A stretch of 64,000 nt of DNA from Siphonodentalium dalli. Taxonomy: Eukaryota; Mollusca; Scaphopoda; Gadilida; Siphonodentaliidae. The stretch lies in the NCBI GenBank assembly GCA_032622095.1, contig CP136064.1, positions 274,373,614 to 274,437,613 of the forward strand, written 5' to 3'. Position 1 is the stretch's first letter. Each line of letters starts with the position of its first letter. The notes under the pieces are model-generated. The model saw nothing but the letters and a program-made list of their open reading frames with translations. It was not told where the DNA came from and searched no databases. Shown here one piece after another: positions 63,301-64,000 of this stretch. The position numbers and the translations under genes were made by a program.

Positions 63301-63536
63301 CGCTATATAAATTATATGTATGTATATGTTGTATTATGTTGTATATTTACCTGTTCGACGCTATATATATATATGTCTGTATATGTTATATTATATTGCA
63401 TATTTACCTGCTCGAGACTAGCTCTCGTTTTCTCTGAATCGATGGTGAGTATAGCGACGTGACGTTCGATTGTTGAGCTGGATTCTCGGGTCTCATGGAA
63501 GCTGCGACGCTCCTCAATCATAACTGTTTCCATTTC
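51331..63536 (-). CDS. Mhc: Muscle myosin heavy chain, gene B (3' exons only)
   Basis: Second class II myosin heavy chain gene, upstream of and in the same orientation as gene A. Six exons in the window correspond to gene A exons 32-34 plus three further 3' exons: 63408-63536, 61753-61884, 59739-59978, 56868-57068, 54497-54641 and 51331-51380. Phases join without a break to TGA at 51331-51333. Gene B differs from gene A at 12 of 501 bases in the shared exons. Replacement differences: I/L and E/D (exon 32), N/S (exon 33), E/G, A/E and A/D (exon 34). The rod should assemble into thick filaments. The composite protein is about 1940 residues, or 1967 if cassette 36' is used. The rest of the gene is right of the window. 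A collapsed-haplotype artefact cannot be excluded. Confidence 0.85.
52871..52951 (-). CDS. Mhc: Candidate cassette exon 36' of gene B
   Basis: 81 nt between a strong acceptor (TATCTGCTTGTTCCAG) and donor GTAAGT, phase 1-1, no stop. Translates to (V)RRGSVSEMALDQCRSR then TQKDISQQKY, a diverged copy of the second half of exon 36. Either skipping or inclusion keeps frame with exons 36 and 37. Inclusion adds 27 residues and an RRGS motif absent from exon 36 (ERASVS). Function is inferred and transcripts are needed. Confidence 0.5.
52940..53825. repeat. Segmental duplicate of 51365-52320
   Basis: Same order of blocks as 51365-52320: CTGGAACAA, TATCACAACA, GATGTGAGAT, ATAAATCTACCAGGTTCGTT, GAGGTGTTTCTCTT, AATTGCAGTACA, CCCCGTAGAGAAAAT, TTTATCCCGGTATATTCCTA, and ATATCAATGGT. 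About 0.9 kb, some 80-85% similar. Confidence 0.75.
54497..54641 (-). CDS. Mhc: Mhc-B exon 36, end of rod
   Basis: 145 nt, TTTTAACAG acceptor and GTAAGT donor, 48 codons plus 1 nt. Encodes EAIANSNQSKCRTLQQELDD, AVERASVSEMALEKCRSR and THRDIPQQRY. The first half matches the family block N..K.RK.QHELEEAEERAD; the last ten residues are unusual. Confidence 0.9.
55000..56389. other. Intron 35 of gene B, AT-rich, nothing recognised
   Basis: No gene or clear repeat, apart from a dispersed-repeat copy just to the left (about 54788-54990). Confidence 0.5.
56390..56860. repeat. Degenerate tandem repeat, unit about 62 bp, intron 35 of gene B
   Basis: About seven units with AATTAATCGCAAATGATGTC, GAATAACCACTATGACTGAA and TGTGAGCGAGCCGCCAT. 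It runs up to the exon 35 donor. Confidence 0.85.
56868..57068 (-). CDS. Mhc: Mhc-B exon 35, rod
   Basis: 201 nt, phase 0-0, TTTCAG acceptor and GTATGT donor. Encodes IVDLEMELDSEKKYLGDAQK, AVRRAERRVSDLEFQVEEET and LQAKLRQYRKHIEEA, collinear with the family LE.EL..E.....RR.KEL.FQ.EED block. The gene A counterpart is outside the window. Confidence 0.95.
57185..57969. repeat. 42-bp minisatellite, left block, intron 34 of gene B
   Basis: Units of CATCATCTGATTATATATCC, TCATTATCCATCATCCATTA, TC and a shorter form lacking the second CATCATCCATTAT. Mixed long and short units. It begins about 120 bp from exon 35. Confidence 0.95.
57970..58582. other. Unique insert splitting the 42-bp minisatellite
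   Basis: About 610 bp unlike the flanking array, resuming at CATGCATCATCTGATTATA. It contains a 113-codon plus-strand ORF (58064-58405) that I do not recognise. No clear target duplication or terminal repeats. Either a transposon fragment or the original intron flanked by two arrays. Confidence 0.45.
58583..59095. repeat. 42-bp minisatellite, right block, intron 34 of gene B
   Basis: Same unit family as the left block, with more ATATAACCTC variants toward the right end. Confidence 0.95.
59100..59738. other. Rest of intron 34 of gene B, nothing recognised
   Basis: Ordinary AT-rich intron sequence. Homology to gene A begins at about 59718, the window edge of the other copy, so its true extent is unknown. 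Confidence 0.5.
59739..59978 (-). CDS. Mhc: Mhc-B exon 34, rod
   Basis: 240 nt, phase 0-0. Five base differences from gene A, all changing amino acids in three codons: E to G, A to E and A to D (AENLRKKLDDQ here). The gene B residues at the last two sites look more like family consensus. Confidence 0.96.
60104..60573. mobile_element. TTAA-flanked element (family B), gene B copy
   Basis: Counterpart of 391-864 with TTAA at 60100-60103 and 60574-60577. Longer poly-G run and shorter GTT run than in gene A. Confidence 0.75.
60660..61064. repeat. 45-bp minisatellite, 9 units, gene B
   Basis: Same unit as 951-1490 but three units shorter (405 against 540 bp). This is a ready length marker between the two copies. 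Confidence 0.97.
61753..61884 (-). CDS. Mhc: Mhc-B exon 33, rod
   Basis: 132 nt, phase 0-0. One base differs from gene A, changing FNILTAS to FSILTAS. Confidence 0.96.
62099..62260. repeat. 27-bp minisatellite, 6 units, gene B
   Basis: Identical unit and copy number to 2525-2686. Confidence 0.97.
62391..62769. mobile_element. TTAA-flanked foldback element (family A), gene B copy
   Basis: 379 bp, same position and structure as 2817-3195. TTAA at 62387-62390 and 62770-62773; CCCTTTACCCAACAGAACG ends here are perfectly inverted. Hairpin modules at 62539-62607 and 62675-62743. The insertion predates the duplication of the two loci. Confidence 0.75.
62999..63104 (-). pseudogene. Partial duplicate of exon 32, gene B
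   Basis: Ortholog of the gene A fragment at 3430-3535, with the same stop after HVALY. Truncated at the 5' side. Confidence 0.75.
63202..63303 (-). pseudogene. Extra partial duplicate of exon 32 in gene B (open frame)
   Basis: Reads [20 protein letters not shown] then IELEKMRASLEQ with a GTAAAT donor and no stop, unlike its gene A neighbours. The upstream TATATAG acceptor would put it out of frame with exon 31, so use as an exon is unlikely. This unit (about 206 bp period) is absent from gene A. Confidence 0.7.
63408..63536 (-). CDS. Mhc: Mhc-B exon 32, rod
   Basis: 129 nt, phase 0-0, same splice sites as gene A. Differs at six bases: four silent and two conservative replacements (AILTIDSEK against AIITIESEK). 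Confidence 0.93.
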
Positions 63537-63604
63537 CTACAAGCAATGTGTTGTTTTTTATTAAACCGTATATATATAATATAATTTATCTTCAATTACT
63601 CTTA

Positions 63605-64000
63605 ATTTATCTGTTGACCCCTCCTTGTCCACCGACACATTATATTAATGTTCGATGCTTCGATTTCTGCTTGGTATCGCTTAGTCTATTTGTTCATTTT
63701 TCCATCCGCCCTATTTCTAGCACCCGGCTTATCGTCTCACAACCATTCACGTACGCCCACCACAGAACCTTACACCACACTCTAACAAATATGGCAGGGC
63801 TTATTAATGTTGGGTACTTTGATTTGAGCTTGCTATCTTTCATGAGTTGTCCATCTCGACCTTCCACACTGTTGCTAGCACACATTGATACTTCCCACAC
63901 CACTCACATAGTCACAACCTCCAAAACACCCATCCACATAATATTAATGTTCGGTAACTTGATTTACGCTCGGTATCTCTTCGTGATTTGTCCATCTCTT
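63605..64000 (-). pseudogene. Decayed exon 31 3'-end copies, gene B
   Basis: Near-identical to 3840-4240 of gene A, with the same AATGTT, TTGGTATCGCTT and TTGTCCATCTC blocks. The true exon 31 of gene B would lie just right of the window end. Confidence 0.75.

Overview
This is animal nuclear DNA, about 40% GC, with large AT-rich introns full of minisatellites and small foldback transposons. Almost all recognisable coding sequence belongs to one family, striated-muscle type (class II) myosin heavy chain, on the minus strand. The protein resembles lophotrochozoan (mollusc-like) muscle myosin most closely: N-terminal [23 protein letters not shown], and a collinear rod. I infer a marine invertebrate, probably a mollusc or relative. 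That assignment rests on remembered family features, not on a search.

Layout. (1) Gene A runs right to left from a TATA promoter near 39.3 kb and leaves the window at its left edge. I resolve a short non-coding first exon and 34 coding exons. Their phases all match and they sum to 5427 nt, which is residues 1-1809: the whole motor, the lever arm and most of the coiled-coil rod. (2) 39.3-51.3 kb is intergenic. It holds a large foldback with a nested TIR element, a TTAA-flanked element and a degenerate tandem repeat; I see no gene. (3) 51.3-64.0 kb is the 3' end of a second, upstream myosin heavy chain gene (gene B) in the same orientation. It has six constitutive-looking exons, including the likely stop-codon exon, and one extra candidate cassette exon. 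From 59.72 kb to the window end it is nearly identical to 1-4.24 kb, introns and repeats included. This is either a recent head-to-tail gene duplication or an assembly duplication of two haplotypes.

Gene A supplies the first 1809 residues and gene B shows what the last about 131 look like. The composite length of about 1940 residues is normal for the family.

The most unusual feature is repeated tandem duplication of exon edges, each with its splice site, into the adjoining intron. It affects coding exons 2, 3, 31, 32 and 36. Two products look potentially functional: a 171-nt in-frame alternative 3' splice extension of exon 3, and an 81-nt phase 1-1 cassette (exon 36') near the C terminus that would add an RRGS motif. 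Several families of TTAA-flanked, piggyBac-like non-autonomous elements sit in the introns and spacer.
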